From JBECKS01 sp964557005 (GTDB lineage: Bacteria; Pseudomonadota; Gammaproteobacteria; Pseudomonadales; JBECKS01), in the NCBI GenBank assembly GCA_964557005.1, contig CAZKYI010000007.1, forward strand, positions 1 to 64,000: DNA of 64,000 nucleotides, in the 5' to 3' direction. Positions 26,302 to 35,755 of this stretch are shown here, one piece after another. How positions within the stretch are numbered: the stretch's first letter is position 1; every line of letters starts with the position of its first letter. The notes beneath the pieces were generated by a model. It was not told the DNA's origin. It did no database searches and was given only the letters and a program-made list of their open reading frames with translations. A program made the translations under genes and the position numbers.

Positions 26302-27312
26302 TTATTTACGCGCGCGAACAATATCGCTAATCAGCGCGGGGCCTTCGTAAATAAAACCCGTGTAGATTTGCACCAGCTCTGCACCCAAAGCAAATTTGCT
26401 TTGGGCATCGGCTACGCTGCAAATGCCACCTACACCAATGATAGGAATTTTTCCTTGCAGTTTTTTCTGAAAAGCACGCTGCACATAATTGGCTTGTACC
26501 AATAAAGGTGCACCACTCAAGCCTCCTGCTTCGGCAGCCAATGTTTTATTTTCCAGTACCGATTTATCGGCGGTGGTATTGCTGACAATCAAGCCTTCGA
26601 TTTCTTTGGCCAACAAAGTTTCGGCAATAAAATCTATTTCTTCCTCATTTAAATCGGGTGCAATTTTCACCACCAGCGGCGTGCGTTTTTGATGCTGCGC
26701 TTCCAGCTTGCCCTGCTCTTCTTTCAATACCGATAACAAATCGCTCAAGGCGCTACCATGTTGCAGTGAACGTAAATCAGCGGTGTTGGGCGAAGATATG
26801 TTCACCGTGACATAAGTCGCGTGCGCATACACCTTGCGCAAACAAATCAGATAATCCTGCTGCGCTTCTTCAATCGGCGTGTTTTTATTCTTGCCGATAT
26901 TGATACCCAGCACGCCTTCATAGGCAGCCGCCTGCACCTGCTTCACCAGATAATCCACACCCTTGTTATTAAAGCCCATGCGATTCACCAAGGCCTGCTG
27001 TTCAGGCGCGCGAAACAATCGCGGCTTCGGGTTTCCAGGTTGCGGTTTGGGGGTCACGGTGCCTATCTCGATAAAGCCAAAACCCAGCGCGGCCATGCCG
27101 TCAATACAATCACCATTTTTATCCAGCCCTGCGGCCAAACCGACAGGATTTTTAAACTCAATGCCCATCACCGTCACGGGCGCTGTCAGTTCCGCAGCAG
27201 TATTTAAAGGAATTTTCAGTTGCTGTGCTGTGGCAATGGCATGGAGAGAAATTTCGTGGGTAAATTCAGTAGGTAAAGCAAACAACACCTGACGGGCAAG
27301 CTTATAGAGCAT
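26302..27312 (-). CDS. pyrD: Dihydroorotate dehydrogenase (quinone), class 2
   Basis: The 336-residue FMN enzyme oxidises dihydroorotate at the membrane and passes electrons to quinone. The N-terminal helices (MLYKLARQVLFALPTEFTHE) are the class 2 membrane-associated extension. FKNPVGLAAGLDKNGD, VTVNISSPNT, VVKIAPDL and VSNTTAD are typical, and GVGGICSVADA binds FMN phosphate. ATG 27312 is chosen over an in-frame upstream start. The pyrD-rlmL order is conserved in gammaproteobacteria. Confidence 0.96.
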   Translation of the reverse strand: MLYKLARQVLFALPTEFTHEISLHAIATAQQLKIPLNTAAELTAPVTVMGIEFKNPVGLAAGLDKNGDCIDGMAALGFGFIEIGTVTPKPQPGNPKPRLFRAPEQQALVNRMGFNNKGVDYLVKQVQAAAYEGVLGINIGKNKNTPIEEAQQDYLICLRKVYAHATYVTVNISSPNTADLRSLQHGSALSDLLSVLKEEQGKLEAQHQKRTPLVVKIAPDLNEEEIDFIAETLLAKEIEGLIVSNTTADKSVLENKTLAAEAGGLSGAPLLVQANYVQRAFQKKLQGKIPIIGVGGICSVADAQSKFALGAELVQIYTGFIYEGPALISDIVRARK

Positions 27313-27419
27313 GGAAGTTTCTCGGTAACACAGTGGCAGCGGGAAGTGCACGCATTTTAGCCAGTTTTCCCATGCGAGTCATGCGGCTATGATAAGCAAC
27401 CCTCCTCTCATAGAGATTG

Positions 27420-27998
27420 ATGATGATTTCCACTTTTAAGGCCGACGACGGTTTACATCGCTGTTCATGGTGTTCTGCCACTGAACAATACATGCACTAT
27501 CACGATTACGAATGGGGCTTGCCTGTCGATGATGATCAACGCCTGTTTGAAAAAATCTGTCTTGAAGGTTTTCAATCGGGTTTGAGCTGGCGCACCATTT
27601 TGCAAAAACGCGAAAATTTTCGTAAAGCGTTCAAACAATTTGATTTCAATAAAATTGCACGCTTTACCGAAAAAGATGTAACACGTTTGCTACAAGATGA
27701 AGGCATTGTACGACATCGCGGAAAAATCGAAGCCACGATTAACAACGCCAAGTGCGCCAAGGTACTGGTGAAAGAACAGGGCTCACTCGCGCATTATTTC
27801 TGGCAGTTTGAAATCCTTTCTGTATCCGAAGCATCAAGCGCCCTGTCGAAAGATTTAAGGAAACGCGGCTGGAAATTTGTCGGCCCGACAACCATGTATG
27901 CTTTTATGCAGGCCATGGGCATGGTGAATGATCATGCAACAGACTGCGATTTTTATAAAAAATCAGAAAGCGCCAGAAAAAAATTCAAACGCCCCTGA
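27420..27998 (+). CDS. tag: DNA-3-methyladenine glycosylase I
   Basis: The ~192-residue enzyme removes 3-methyladenine from DNA in base-excision repair. The zinc-snap residues are visible: Cys in RCSWC, His in MHYHDYEWG, and the C-terminal His and Cys in NDHATDCDFY. ICLEGFQSGLSWRTILQKR and GWKFVGPTTMYAFMQAMG are family hallmarks. The start could be ATG 27420 or 27423. The next gene begins 14 bases after its stop. Confidence 0.95.
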   Translation: MMISTFKADDGLHRCSWCSATEQYMHYHDYEWGLPVDDDQRLFEKICLEGFQSGLSWRTILQKRENFRKAFKQFDFNKIARFTEKDVTRLLQDEGIVRHRGKIEATINNAKCAKVLVKEQGSLAHYFWQFEILSVSEASSALSKDLRKRGWKFVGPTTMYAFMQAMGMVNDHATDCDFYKKSESARKKFKRP

Positions 27999-28012
27999 AT
28001 AAAAATCACACC

Positions 28013-29995
28013 ATGAATACTGAAACGATTTTTACGCTCGAACACATTCAAACCTTGCCTGAATCGAAACTGGTTCTGGTGATTGATGGCGGCGTTTATG
28101 ATCTCACCGAATTCAGCATTGCCCACCCGGGTGGACTGGAAGTATTAAAACGTTTTAATCGCAAAGATGCCTCAAAAGCCTTTGCAGCGGTTAAACACAG
28201 TCATGAGGCATTCAAACTGCTGCCCAAATATCGCATTGGCTTGCTGGAAGGACAGGAACAGCTGTTTCACGCCCAACAAAACACGCTCCACACCGCCGCA
28301 TCAGGTTATTGGCAAAACCTCAAACAAAAACTGGTGACGCATGAGGATCACTTTTACATTCACAAAATACTCGGTGGCATTGCGCTCAGCCATTTTATGG
28401 TGCGCATGGCGATTCTGGTCGTTGGCACGGTTTTGTTTTTATCGACTGGAAGCCGCGAAGTTTTTAACTGGAATGTGCTGTACGAACCTGCGTGGTTATT
28501 GATTTTAATGGCCTTGTTTCACGGTGCACTCAGCCTGAGCAGCTTGCAGTTTTCGGTGCCGCGCAAAAGCAGCCAGAGCCTGCCGATGATTCACGCACTG
28601 TTTCGTGCACACAGCATTACTTTTGCGCTCAGAGCAGTTGCGTGCATGATTTTGTATGTTGCACTGCGTGATTATCCTGAAATGCGCATGCTCGCCATTT
28701 CCATCGTGGTGCTGGCAGCCTTGTTCATTGCCGATGAAATCAGCGAAAAACTCACCGATAAAAGTGATCGCTTCGATACTACTTCGTCCATGCCTTACTG
28801 GTTTGGCGTGAGCCTTGAACGCCAGAAGCTGCACAAATATCTCTATGGTTATGGCCAATATCTTGCCACGATGGTGTGTCTGGTCACAGGCTATGCTGCC
28901 ACACTCTACACACTTGCACCGATTCAGGGTGCCGCTTTTGGCATGACACTGGTGCGCAAAAATTTATTAAGCCCCAGAGTTCATCACACCATTTATTTAA
29001 TTCTTTTGTATCTCCCCATTCCCTTTGTGGTTTTCTTTTATCCCAAACGCATTGTTGCATTTCTGGCGCTCACCTGGTTTTTCTATGAACTGCGCAGAAT
29101 GCAGGTGAATAAATATCTCATCTGGGTTCCCTTTATTATTTCCCTGAACATCTATCTGGTACCAAAAACATGGTGGCCAGCATTCATCGCGCTACTCGCC
29201 GTTAGTTCTGGTGCGGCTGTGCTTTACAATTTACACCTGATTCGTAAAAAGGGTGTGGTGCGTGTAGACAGTAACAATCGCCTGCTTGAGAAAACACACA
29301 TCAACCCGCATTGCGTGGAACTTAAAATCCGAACGCGACTTCGCATGCACATTCAACCTGGTCAGCACATATTGTTGCGTTTGAATAATGAAGTGGAAAG
29401 AAAATACACACCCGTCTGGACAGAATATCTTGAAGACAGCGACCAAACCCTGCTGACTTTAAGAGTAAAACAATATCCCGAAAAATCCGCACAGCCCGAA
29501 AACAGCGCTTCGCATTTTCTGGGTAACTGTGCGGTGAATACCATTCTCGATATACATGGCCCGATTGGTGAAAAATATTATTCGCCACAACACAATGCAG
29601 TCATTGATGATGAACAGCGTATTGAATTGAACAGCAAACACGCAGATATAATTCTCATCAGTGCAGGCAGCGGCATTACTCCGCTGTTTCAAATTGCACA
29701 GAATCTTTGCGGTCTGGGTGAGAAAGTCACTTTGGTCACCTGCGATGCCACACCCAATCACATGCTGATGCAACAAGACATTCAGGCACTGCAACAGCAA
29801 TGCCCTGCACAACTAAAGTGGATAAGCTTTTTTTCTCAGGAAACACAACGGCTCAATGCACACCATCTCAACGAGTTATTGAGTCAGAGCAGTGAACGAG
29901 AAAAAATTGTGCTGTTCTGTGGCCCCAAAGATTGGGAAAACATGATTAGCCAAACCCTGAATTCAATGGACAAGGTTCAACTGATTAACTGGTAG
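28013..29995 (+). CDS. Cytochrome b5 / membrane / ferredoxin-reductase-type fusion oxidoreductase
   Basis: The 660-residue protein joins three parts. Residues 1-80 are a cytochrome b5 domain: heme His38 in AHPGG and His62 in AVKHSHE. About 115-410 are seven or eight membrane helices with no family I can name. About 425-660 are a flavin reductase: RKYTPVW as FAD-binding motif, GPIGEKYY, ISAGSGITPLFQIA as nucleotide-binding loop and LFCGPKDWENMI at the C-terminus. The parts suggest electron flow from NAD(P)H through FAD to heme b5 and an acceptor in the membrane. Its stop overlaps the convergent ectC gene by 11 bases. Confidence 0.82.
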   Translation: MNTETIFTLEHIQTLPESKLVLVIDGGVYDLTEFSIAHPGGLEVLKRFNRKDASKAFAAVKHSHEAFKLLPKYRIGLLEGQEQLFHAQQNTLHTAASGYWQNLKQKLVTHEDHFYIHKILGGIALSHFMVRMAILVVGTVLFLSTGSREVFNWNVLYEPAWLLILMALFHGALSLSSLQFSVPRKSSQSLPMIHALFRAHSITFALRAVACMILYVALRDYPEMRMLAISIVVLAALFIADEISEKLTDKSDRFDTTSSMPYWFGVSLERQKLHKYLYGYGQYLATMVCLVTGYAATLYTLAPIQGAAFGMTLVRKNLLSPRVHHTIYLILLYLPIPFVVFFYPKRIVAFLALTWFFYELRRMQVNKYLIWVPFIISLNIYLVPKTWWPAFIALLAVSSGAAVLYNLHLIRKKGVVRVDSNNRLLEKTHINPHCVELKIRTRLRMHIQPGQHILLRLNNEVERKYTPVWTEYLEDSDQTLLTLRVKQYPEKSAQPENSASHFLGNCAVNTILDIHGPIGEKYYSPQHNAVIDDEQRIELNSKHADIILISAGSGITPLFQIAQNLCGLGEKVTLVTCDATPNHMLMQQDIQALQQQCPAQLKWISFFSQETQRLNAHHLNELLSQSSEREKIVLFCGPKDWENMISQTLNSMDKVQLINW

Positions 29996-30407
29996 TTTTT
30001 ATACTATCTAAATCAGCGCCGCCCTCCAATTCATATGCACCTTCCCTGTTATGTACTTCTTTACCTGTCAAAGCAGGATTAAATACACAAGCCATCGTCA
30101 TGTTTTCAAAAGCACACAATCTATGGCGATCATGTTGATCAAGAATGTAAATCGTACCTGCTTCAATCGGATAAATCTTTCCATCATTCAGGTTTTCAAC
30201 TTCTCCTCTACCTTGAATGCAATACACCGATTCCAAATGATTTTGATAATGCATACGAAAGTCAGCTCCCTTGTAAATGGTCGTAATATGAAAAGAAAAA
30301 CCCATCTGGTCGTTCTTCAGCAGCAAACGTGTACTCTCCCAGTTTCCGTCGGGTGAAACGATGCGTCTTTCGCTCTGTTGTGCTTCACGTAATCTCCTGA
30401 CAATCAT
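29985..30407 (-). CDS. ectC: L-ectoine synthase
   Basis: The 140-residue cupin enzyme closes N-acetyl-diaminobutyrate to ectoine, the last step of compatible-solute synthesis. MIVRRLREAQ, TTIYKGADFRMHYQNHLESVY, LDQHDRHRL and MACVFNPALTG are diagnostic of EctC. Length is normal. AAGGAT lies 6 bases upstream of ATG 30407. It is the last gene of ectABC, 9 bases after ectB. No ectD hydroxylase follows, so hydroxyectoine is not indicated here. Confidence 0.97.
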   Translation of the reverse strand: MIVRRLREAQQSERRIVSPDGNWESTRLLLKNDQMGFSFHITTIYKGADFRMHYQNHLESVYCIQGRGEVENLNDGKIYPIEAGTIYILDQHDRHRLCAFENMTMACVFNPALTGKEVHNREGAYELEGGADLDSIKTTS

Positions 30408-30416
30408 GCTCTATCC

Positions 30417-31733
30417 TTATACCTTATTGGAGGCTATTTGATAGTCGTCAAAATAGTTTACTTCTTCTGGAATAGAATCTTCCCTGGCGCAAACTTCCTT
30501 AATCGATTCTTCTATAATATCCAGACCACGAAGTAAATTAGCTTTCCTGATAACCAATGGGCATAACAACTTCACCACATGATCATCAGCACCACTGGTT
30601 TCTATAATCAGATTTTTCCTGAAAGCCTGACGGGTAATCTTGGCCGCAATGTCACCACTCACACAGTTAATCCCCTGAAACATACCACGACCACGAACAG
30701 TGAAATTACCTTCACCATATTGCGCAACGATTTTTGCAAAACGCTCCTCTATGAGCTTTCCTTTTTCTTTGATCTCTCTTGAAAAATCATCATTTGTCCA
30801 AAAAAAATCGATGGCTTTTTTGGCCGTAACAAAAGCAAGGTTATTACCACGAAAGGTACCGTTATGCTCACCGGGCTTCCACTGATCCAGCTCCGGCTTT
30901 ATCAGCACCACAGCAAAGGGCAAACCATAACCACTAAGTGACTTGGATAAAGTAACCACATCTGGATAAATGCCTGCTTCTTCAAAACTGAAGTAGGTCC
31001 CTGTTCGGCCACAACCAGCCTGAATATCATCAACAATCAAAAGCATATTGTGCTTTTTGCATACTGCCTGAAGGTTTCTTAACCATTCAAAACTTGCGAC
31101 ATTGATACCACCTTCTCCCTGTACAGTTTCCACAATAACAGCAGCTGGTGAGTTAACTCCACTACTGGAATCACTTAACACCTTATCAAGATAGAAGGTT
31201 GTATCTATTTCGTTTCCCAGATAACCGTCATAAGGCATTCTATGTGCACCTGTTAAACTGACACCTGCTGCATCTCTGTGATGTGAATTCCCTGTAACAG
31301 AAAGTGATCCAAGACTCACACCATGAAAACCATTGGTAAAAGTCACAATGTTTTTCTGCCCTGTTACCTTTCTCGCAAGCTTGAGTGCTGCTTCTACAGA
31401 GTTTGTACCTGTAGGGCCTGTGAATTGCACCACGTAATCAAGATGGCGAGGTTTCAGAATTTTATGCTTGAAACTTTCCAGAAATTCAACCTTGGCTTTC
31501 GTATGCAAATCCAGACCATGAGTAATGCCATCGTTCTGTATATAGTCAAGCAAAGCTTCCTTGAACACGGGGTGGTTATGCCCATAATTCAGAGTACCTG
31601 CACCAGCAAGAAAATCGAGGTATTCATTGCCATCTTCATCATAAAGAAATTCCCCTTGAGCCTTATTAAAAATGCGTGGGAAAGAACGCGCATATGAACG
31701 AACCTCTGATTCAATTTCCTCAAAAATTTTCAT
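30417..31733 (-). CDS. ectB: Diaminobutyrate-2-oxoglutarate transaminase
   Basis: The 438-residue class III PLP aminotransferase converts aspartate semialdehyde to diaminobutyrate with glutamate as donor. FLAGAGTLNYGHNHP, TGPTGTNSVEAALKLAR, LIVDDIQAGCGRTG and the PLP lysine in LSKSLSGYGLP match EctB over its full length, including the AREDSIPEEVNYFDDY C-terminus. AAGG lies upstream of ATG 31733. The gap to ectA is 51 bases. Confidence 0.97.
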   Translation of the reverse strand: MKIFEEIESEVRSYARSFPRIFNKAQGEFLYDEDGNEYLDFLAGAGTLNYGHNHPVFKEALLDYIQNDGITHGLDLHTKAKVEFLESFKHKILKPRHLDYVVQFTGPTGTNSVEAALKLARKVTGQKNIVTFTNGFHGVSLGSLSVTGNSHHRDAAGVSLTGAHRMPYDGYLGNEIDTTFYLDKVLSDSSSGVNSPAAVIVETVQGEGGINVASFEWLRNLQAVCKKHNMLLIVDDIQAGCGRTGTYFSFEEAGIYPDVVTLSKSLSGYGLPFAVVLIKPELDQWKPGEHNGTFRGNNLAFVTAKKAIDFFWTNDDFSREIKEKGKLIEERFAKIVAQYGEGNFTVRGRGMFQGINCVSGDIAAKITRQAFRKNLIIETSGADDHVVKLLCPLVIRKANLLRGLDIIEESIKEVCAREDSIPEEVNYFDDYQIASNKV

Positions 31734-31784
31734 CTCTTTTTCCTTTTGTATGTGCCTTGATATGTGAAAAGCAAAATGGTTCTG

Positions 31785-32279
31785 TTAGAAAGGACCAATA
31801 CGAACCAGCACTTCACTGTCATGCTTTTGCTGAAAATGAGCTTCAGACTCAAACAAAACTTCTGTTTCAAATCTGGCATGACGTTTCCGGGCGATAGATC
31901 TAAATAAGGCCCAGGATGCCTCATTAGATTCAGTGATAGTGGTTTCCAGATACTTCACCTGTTCGCAAGCATCGCCCCGAAGAATCAAGTCAATCATCAA
32001 GGTAGCCAGACCCTTGCCTCGCGCTTGCTCACCCACGGCTACCTGCCAAACAAACAAAGTGTTGTTACGTCCAGGAATCAAATAGCCTGAAACAAAACCG
32101 GCAAGCTTGCCCCACATTTCTGCAGCAATACTGGTGCCTGCAAAATGGCTACATTGCAGTAAATTGCAATAAATGGAATTAGGATCCAATGGTGGGCAAA
32201 GCGCCACCAGATTATTCAATGCAACGCCATCTTCAGGGCTTGGCCTTCTCAGAATAATTTCACTCTGTCGTACATTCAT
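31785..32279 (-). CDS. ectA: L-2,4-diaminobutyric acid acetyltransferase
   Basis: The 164-residue GNAT enzyme acetylates diaminobutyrate at the gamma amino group, the second ectoine step. CPPLDPNSIYCNLLQC and GFVSGYLIP are EctA-specific, followed by the acetyl-CoA loop VGEQARGKGLATLMID and TTITESNEASWALFRS. It is the promoter-proximal gene of ectABC; its start faces the MarR gene across 356 bases holding candidate operator sites. Confidence 0.97.
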   Translation of the reverse strand: MNVRQSEIILRRPSPEDGVALNNLVALCPPLDPNSIYCNLLQCSHFAGTSIAAEMWGKLAGFVSGYLIPGRNNTLFVWQVAVGEQARGKGLATLMIDLILRGDACEQVKYLETTITESNEASWALFRSIARKRHARFETEVLFESEAHFQQKHDSEVLVRIGPF

Positions 32280-32310
32280 GTTTCTTTAATTAGTAATTGG
32301 TGTGCATTTT

Positions 32311-32332
32311 ATACACATTGAACTCTATGTAG
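32311..32332. promoter_or_regulatory. Imperfect second CTATGTA site before ectA
   Basis: TACACAT ... CTATGTAG with a short spacer resembles the stronger palindrome at 32455-32474. It lies ~35-55 bases before the ectA ATG, a position where a bound repressor could block transcription. Confidence 0.4.
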
Positions 32333-32454
32333 TTTGATTCCAGGTAAAACCACTCAATTCAAACTACAAATGATAAATATCTATAGATTTTTTGTTTAAT
32401 TTTCAAGAAAAAGCTCTTTTTAGCCAGGAAATCTGATTTAAAGTTTGAAACTAT

Positions 32455-32474
32455 TTACATAGTATTCTATGTAA
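32455..32474. promoter_or_regulatory. Palindrome TTACATAG-N4-CTATGTAA, candidate EctR operator
   Basis: Two perfect 8-base arms with a TATT spacer have the size and form of a MarR-family operator. It lies between ectA and the divergent MarR gene, so one protein could control both. Control of ect genes by a MarR-type EctR is known in methylotrophs. Confidence 0.6.
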
Positions 32475-32635
32475 TTTTTCAAAGCAAATGGCAAAATAAA
32501 GCACTAATTTATGAAAAATTGCGTTAGCAATTCCTCCGAATCCAAACCATGGGTATATACTCCAGCACCTCTTCAGTACCCCAATGGCAGAAAAACCACG
32601 GCAGTCAACAACACTAAAAACAGAGACAATTATTC

Positions 32636-33184
32636 ATGGCTAGCAAGGCTTTAAATGATGTGCTTGTCGCACTGAGACGGGTGATTCGCGCAACTGATTT
32701 ATATTCCAGGCATCTCGCAAAAACCACTGGGCTAACCGCCCCGCAGATTTTGTTACTGCAAACCATTCGCGACAAAGGTGAAGTCACCATCAGTGAACTG
32801 GCAAGTGATATGAGTTTGAGCCAACCCACGGTAACAACCATTCTCGATCGACTGGAAAAAAGAAAGCTGGTGTATCGAGAACGTTTAGAAAAAGACAAGC
32901 GTAAAGTACATGCCTATCTTACCGAACTTGGCCATGAAATGCTGAAAGATGCGCCTACGCCCCTACAGGAACAATTCGCCCAACAATTCAGTGAACTACA
33001 GGAATGGGAAAAGACCATGATTATTGCTTCACTACAACGTGTTGCGCAGATGATGGGCGCACAACACATTGATGCGTCACCTGTGCTTGATATTGGTCTA
33101 CTTGACAGGCAGGAAAGCACGCATGAAACACCGGAAGACTACCCGTCAAATCAAGCCAAAACTTTCCAAAACGTTATACTCTGA
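32636..33184 (+). CDS. ectR: MarR family regulator, probable EctR
   Basis: The 182-residue winged-helix protein has the MarR plan: dimer helix (RVIRATDLYSRHLAKTTGL), HTH (ITISELASDMSLSQPTVTTI form: VTISELASDMSLSQPTV) and wing (RERLEKDKRKVHAYLTELG). Divergent placement beside ectABC matches EctR, a repressor of ectoine genes. The C-terminal ~40 residues (from MMGAQHIDASPVLD) extend past the usual MarR end. Assignment as EctR is by context. Confidence 0.85.
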   Translation: MASKALNDVLVALRRVIRATDLYSRHLAKTTGLTAPQILLLQTIRDKGEVTISELASDMSLSQPTVTTILDRLEKRKLVYRERLEKDKRKVHAYLTELGHEMLKDAPTPLQEQFAQQFSELQEWEKTMIIASLQRVAQMMGAQHIDASPVLDIGLLDRQESTHETPEDYPSNQAKTFQNVIL

Positions 33185-33262
33185 GCACATTTCTGCTATT
33201 GAACTTCCATTCACAAGCCCTATCTAATCTGCTCAAAATCAAGCCTAACTTTCGGAGGAAAT

Positions 33263-34237
33263 ATGTCGCAGTTGGCTGCATTCACTCAACTTTCCCAGGC
33301 CTTGGGAAAAAGCATTATCGGTCAGGACAAACTGGTACAACGCCTTTTGATTGCCTTGCTTGCAGACGGCCACTTACTGGTGGAAGGTGCACCCGGCCTT
33401 GCAAAAACCCGCGCGATTTCAAAGTTATCAGAATTGATTGAAGGAGATTTCCAGCGCATTCAATTTACGCCCGATTTGCTGCCAGGAGACATCACCGGCA
33501 CCGAAGTATTTCGCCCGCAAAATGGCAGCTTTACGTTTCAACCTGGCCCCGTATTTCATAATCTGGTGCTTGCCGATGAAATCAACCGCGCACCCGCCAA
33601 GGTGCAATCGGCCTTGCTGGAAGCGATGTCAGAAAGACAAATCAGTGTGGCTTCCATCACGCACCTGCTGCCCAAACTGTTTCTGGTGATGGCCACACAA
33701 AACCCGATTGAACAGGAAGGCACCTTCCCCTTACCGGAAGCGCAACTCGATCGCTTTCTGATGTATGTGACGGTAGATTTTCCCAACGATGAAGCTGAAC
33801 TCGATATTCTGCGTTTGAGCAGGCAGGAAGCGCTGGGGCTTGCAAAAAATGAAACAGCGCACAACAACGATTTTCGTATTTCACAGCAGAGTATTTTTGA
33901 AGCACGGCAAGCAGTATTGGGCATTCATATGTCGGAAGCCATCGAACACTACATTGTGCAACTCATCAGCGCGACGCGACACCCGCAAAATTACGGCAAG
34001 GAATTTGCTGACTCGATTGAATACGGCGTGAGTCCGCGTGGCACGATTGCACTGGATCGCTGTGCCCGCGCACATGCGTGGTTGAATGGCAGGGATTTTG
34101 TCAGCCCAGAAGATGTACAAAGCATGGCAAAAGATGTGTTGAGACATCGCATTGGCCTGAGCTATCAAGCCGAAGCCAAGGGTTTGAATCGCAGCCATTT
34201 GATTGAGCAATTATTGAATCTGGTTCCAAGCCCCTAA
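33263..34237 (+). CDS. moxR: MoxR family AAA+ ATPase
   Basis: The 324-residue chaperone-like ATPase heads a moxR-bat operon. Walker A is VEGAPGLAKTRA near residue 40, Walker B is LVLADEINRAPAKVQSALLEAM, sensor 1 is MATQNPIEQEGTF and the C-terminal lid starts at GVSPRGTIALDRCARA. MoxR proteins work with VWA-domain partners, here encoded downstream, in maturation or stress roles at the membrane. GGAGGAAAT precedes ATG 33263. Confidence 0.95.
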   Translation: MSQLAAFTQLSQALGKSIIGQDKLVQRLLIALLADGHLLVEGAPGLAKTRAISKLSELIEGDFQRIQFTPDLLPGDITGTEVFRPQNGSFTFQPGPVFHNLVLADEINRAPAKVQSALLEAMSERQISVASITHLLPKLFLVMATQNPIEQEGTFPLPEAQLDRFLMYVTVDFPNDEAELDILRLSRQEALGLAKNETAHNNDFRISQQSIFEARQAVLGIHMSEAIEHYIVQLISATRHPQNYGKEFADSIEYGVSPRGTIALDRCARAHAWLNGRDFVSPEDVQSMAKDVLRHRIGLSYQAEAKGLNRSHLIEQLLNLVPSP

Positions 34238-34244
34238 CACAATC

Positions 34245-35225
34245 ATGCGCAAGACAGATAACGCACAAGCCTTGCAGGGCGTGAGTGCTTCGCTCACTGA
34301 ATTGATTGGTTTAAAAGCCAAGGCAGAAAAACTCGCCTTCCCACTGCGCCATCGCAGCCGCAGCCAGTTCTATGGCGCAAAACGCTCTGCCTTGCGTGGC
34401 CGAGGGCTGGATTTCGACGAAGTACGCGCCTATCAGGCAGGTGATGAAATTCGCAGCATTGACTGGCGCGTCACCGCACGCACGGGCGAAGCCCACACCA
34501 AAATCTACAAGGAAGAAAAAGAAAAGCCCGTATTTGTGTTACTTGATTTACGCAGCCCTATGTTCTTTGGTTCAAGAACGTATTTTAAATCAGTCAGTGC
34601 CTGTCATGTTGCCGCGTTGCTGGCATGGGCGAGTGTAAAACGCGGCGATCGCTTTGGCGCATTGATTTTTTCAGAGCAGCAGGAAAAAGATTTAAAACCG
34701 CGTACAGGCAACAAGGCGGCACTCAATTTTGTGCAAATCGCAAGCCAGTACAGTGAAGCACTGCTGACACACAACGGCAAAAAAAATATAACAGGCGCTC
34801 AGGCAGCATTCACCTTGAATAATGCACTGGAAAAACTCTACCAGATTATTCGCCCGGGCAGCCTGATTTATCTGATTTCAGATTTCCATGATTTGAATGA
34901 AAACAGTCAGCAGTTTCTGACGCTGCTCTCGCGCCATAACGATTTGATTGCCATTCATGTCCACGATGCGCTCGAACAACAACTGCCTCACGCAGGACGC
35001 TTGCTGTTCACCAACACCCACGCCAGCGCAGAACACATCAGTGAAATTCAGGCAAACAACAAACACATCAGACAACAGTACCAGCAATACTTTTCAGATA
35101 AATCCAGAGCACACATCGAATTGCTGCTGAATTGTCGCGTACACAATATCGCGATAAACACCGAACAGGAGGTTTTCGAGCAATTACAGCAACACAGCTT
35201 TCAACGCAGGTTCAAACGCACATGA
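34245..35225 (+). CDS. DUF58 domain protein of the moxR-bat operon
   Basis: The 326-residue protein has the DUF58 signature RGRGLDFDEVRAYQAGDEIRSIDWRVTAR in the first third and a VWA-like fold after it, with LLDLRSPMFFGSR in place of a perfect MIDAS (DxSxS becomes DLRSP). DUF58 proteins accompany MoxR almost universally. The gap from moxR is seven bases; the stop overlaps the next ATG (ATGA). No membrane helix is apparent. Confidence 0.92.
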   Translation: MRKTDNAQALQGVSASLTELIGLKAKAEKLAFPLRHRSRSQFYGAKRSALRGRGLDFDEVRAYQAGDEIRSIDWRVTARTGEAHTKIYKEEKEKPVFVLLDLRSPMFFGSRTYFKSVSACHVAALLAWASVKRGDRFGALIFSEQQEKDLKPRTGNKAALNFVQIASQYSEALLTHNGKKNITGAQAAFTLNNALEKLYQIIRPGSLIYLISDFHDLNENSQQFLTLLSRHNDLIAIHVHDALEQQLPHAGRLLFTNTHASAEHISEIQANNKHIRQQYQQYFSDKSRAHIELLLNCRVHNIAINTEQEVFEQLQQHSFQRRFKRT

Positions 35226-35755
35226 ACGAACAGGCACAGCAACTTTTGCAACAAATGCGCCCGCTGCACTTGCCTGAACAGATTGGCTGGTGGCCGCTTG
35301 CACCTGCGTGGTATGTGTTGTTTGTGAGCATTCTGTTATGCCTTGCCTTGCTTGTTTTTTTCGCGCTCACACACAAAAGAAATTCACTCTTTAAAAAACA
35401 GGCACTCGCCGAACTTGCTTTCATCGAACAACAGTTCAATGAAAACCCAGGCCATACAAACCAAAGCCTGCAAGCGCTGTCACTGTTATTAAAACAGGTA
35501 GCACTCACGCTGCTGCCAAGACAAAGCGTTAGCGCCCTGCACGGTGAAGCATGGCTTGAACAACTGGATAAACTTGATGGCAGCCACTTCTTTACCCGTG
35601 AACAAGGCCAGGTGCTTGGCAACAGACTGTATCAACCCAACCATGAAGTGAATCAGCACGATGTTGTACTGCTAATACAAAGAAGCAAGCAACTGATTCA
35701 AAAACTGAAAAAACCTGCAACGCGAAGATTTTTTTCATGGGGCAAAACACCATGA
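35222..35755 (+). CDS. DUF4381 single-pass membrane protein
   Basis: The 177-residue protein has one membrane helix (WYVLFVSILLCLALLVFFAL, residues ~28-47) after a short lead carrying the conserved PEQIGWWPLAPAW. The cytoplasmic helical part with AWLEQLDKLDG is typical of DUF4381. ATG 35222 overlaps the upstream stop by four bases; the longer frame would run back inside DUF58. It sits at the standard place between DUF58 and VWA genes. Confidence 0.9.
   Translation: MNEQAQQLLQQMRPLHLPEQIGWWPLAPAWYVLFVSILLCLALLVFFALTHKRNSLFKKQALAELAFIEQQFNENPGHTNQSLQALSLLLKQVALTLLPRQSVSALHGEAWLEQLDKLDGSHFFTREQGQVLGNRLYQPNHEVNQHDVVLLIQRSKQLIQKLKKPATRRFFSWGKTP

Larger units (their letters stand above)
32280..32635. 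promoter_or_regulatory. ectA-ectR intergenic control region
   Basis: This 356-base AT-rich gap separates the divergent ectABC and MarR genes. It contains the perfect palindrome at 32455-32474 and an imperfect relative near 32311-32332. No coding sequence is seen in it. Confidence 0.6.
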
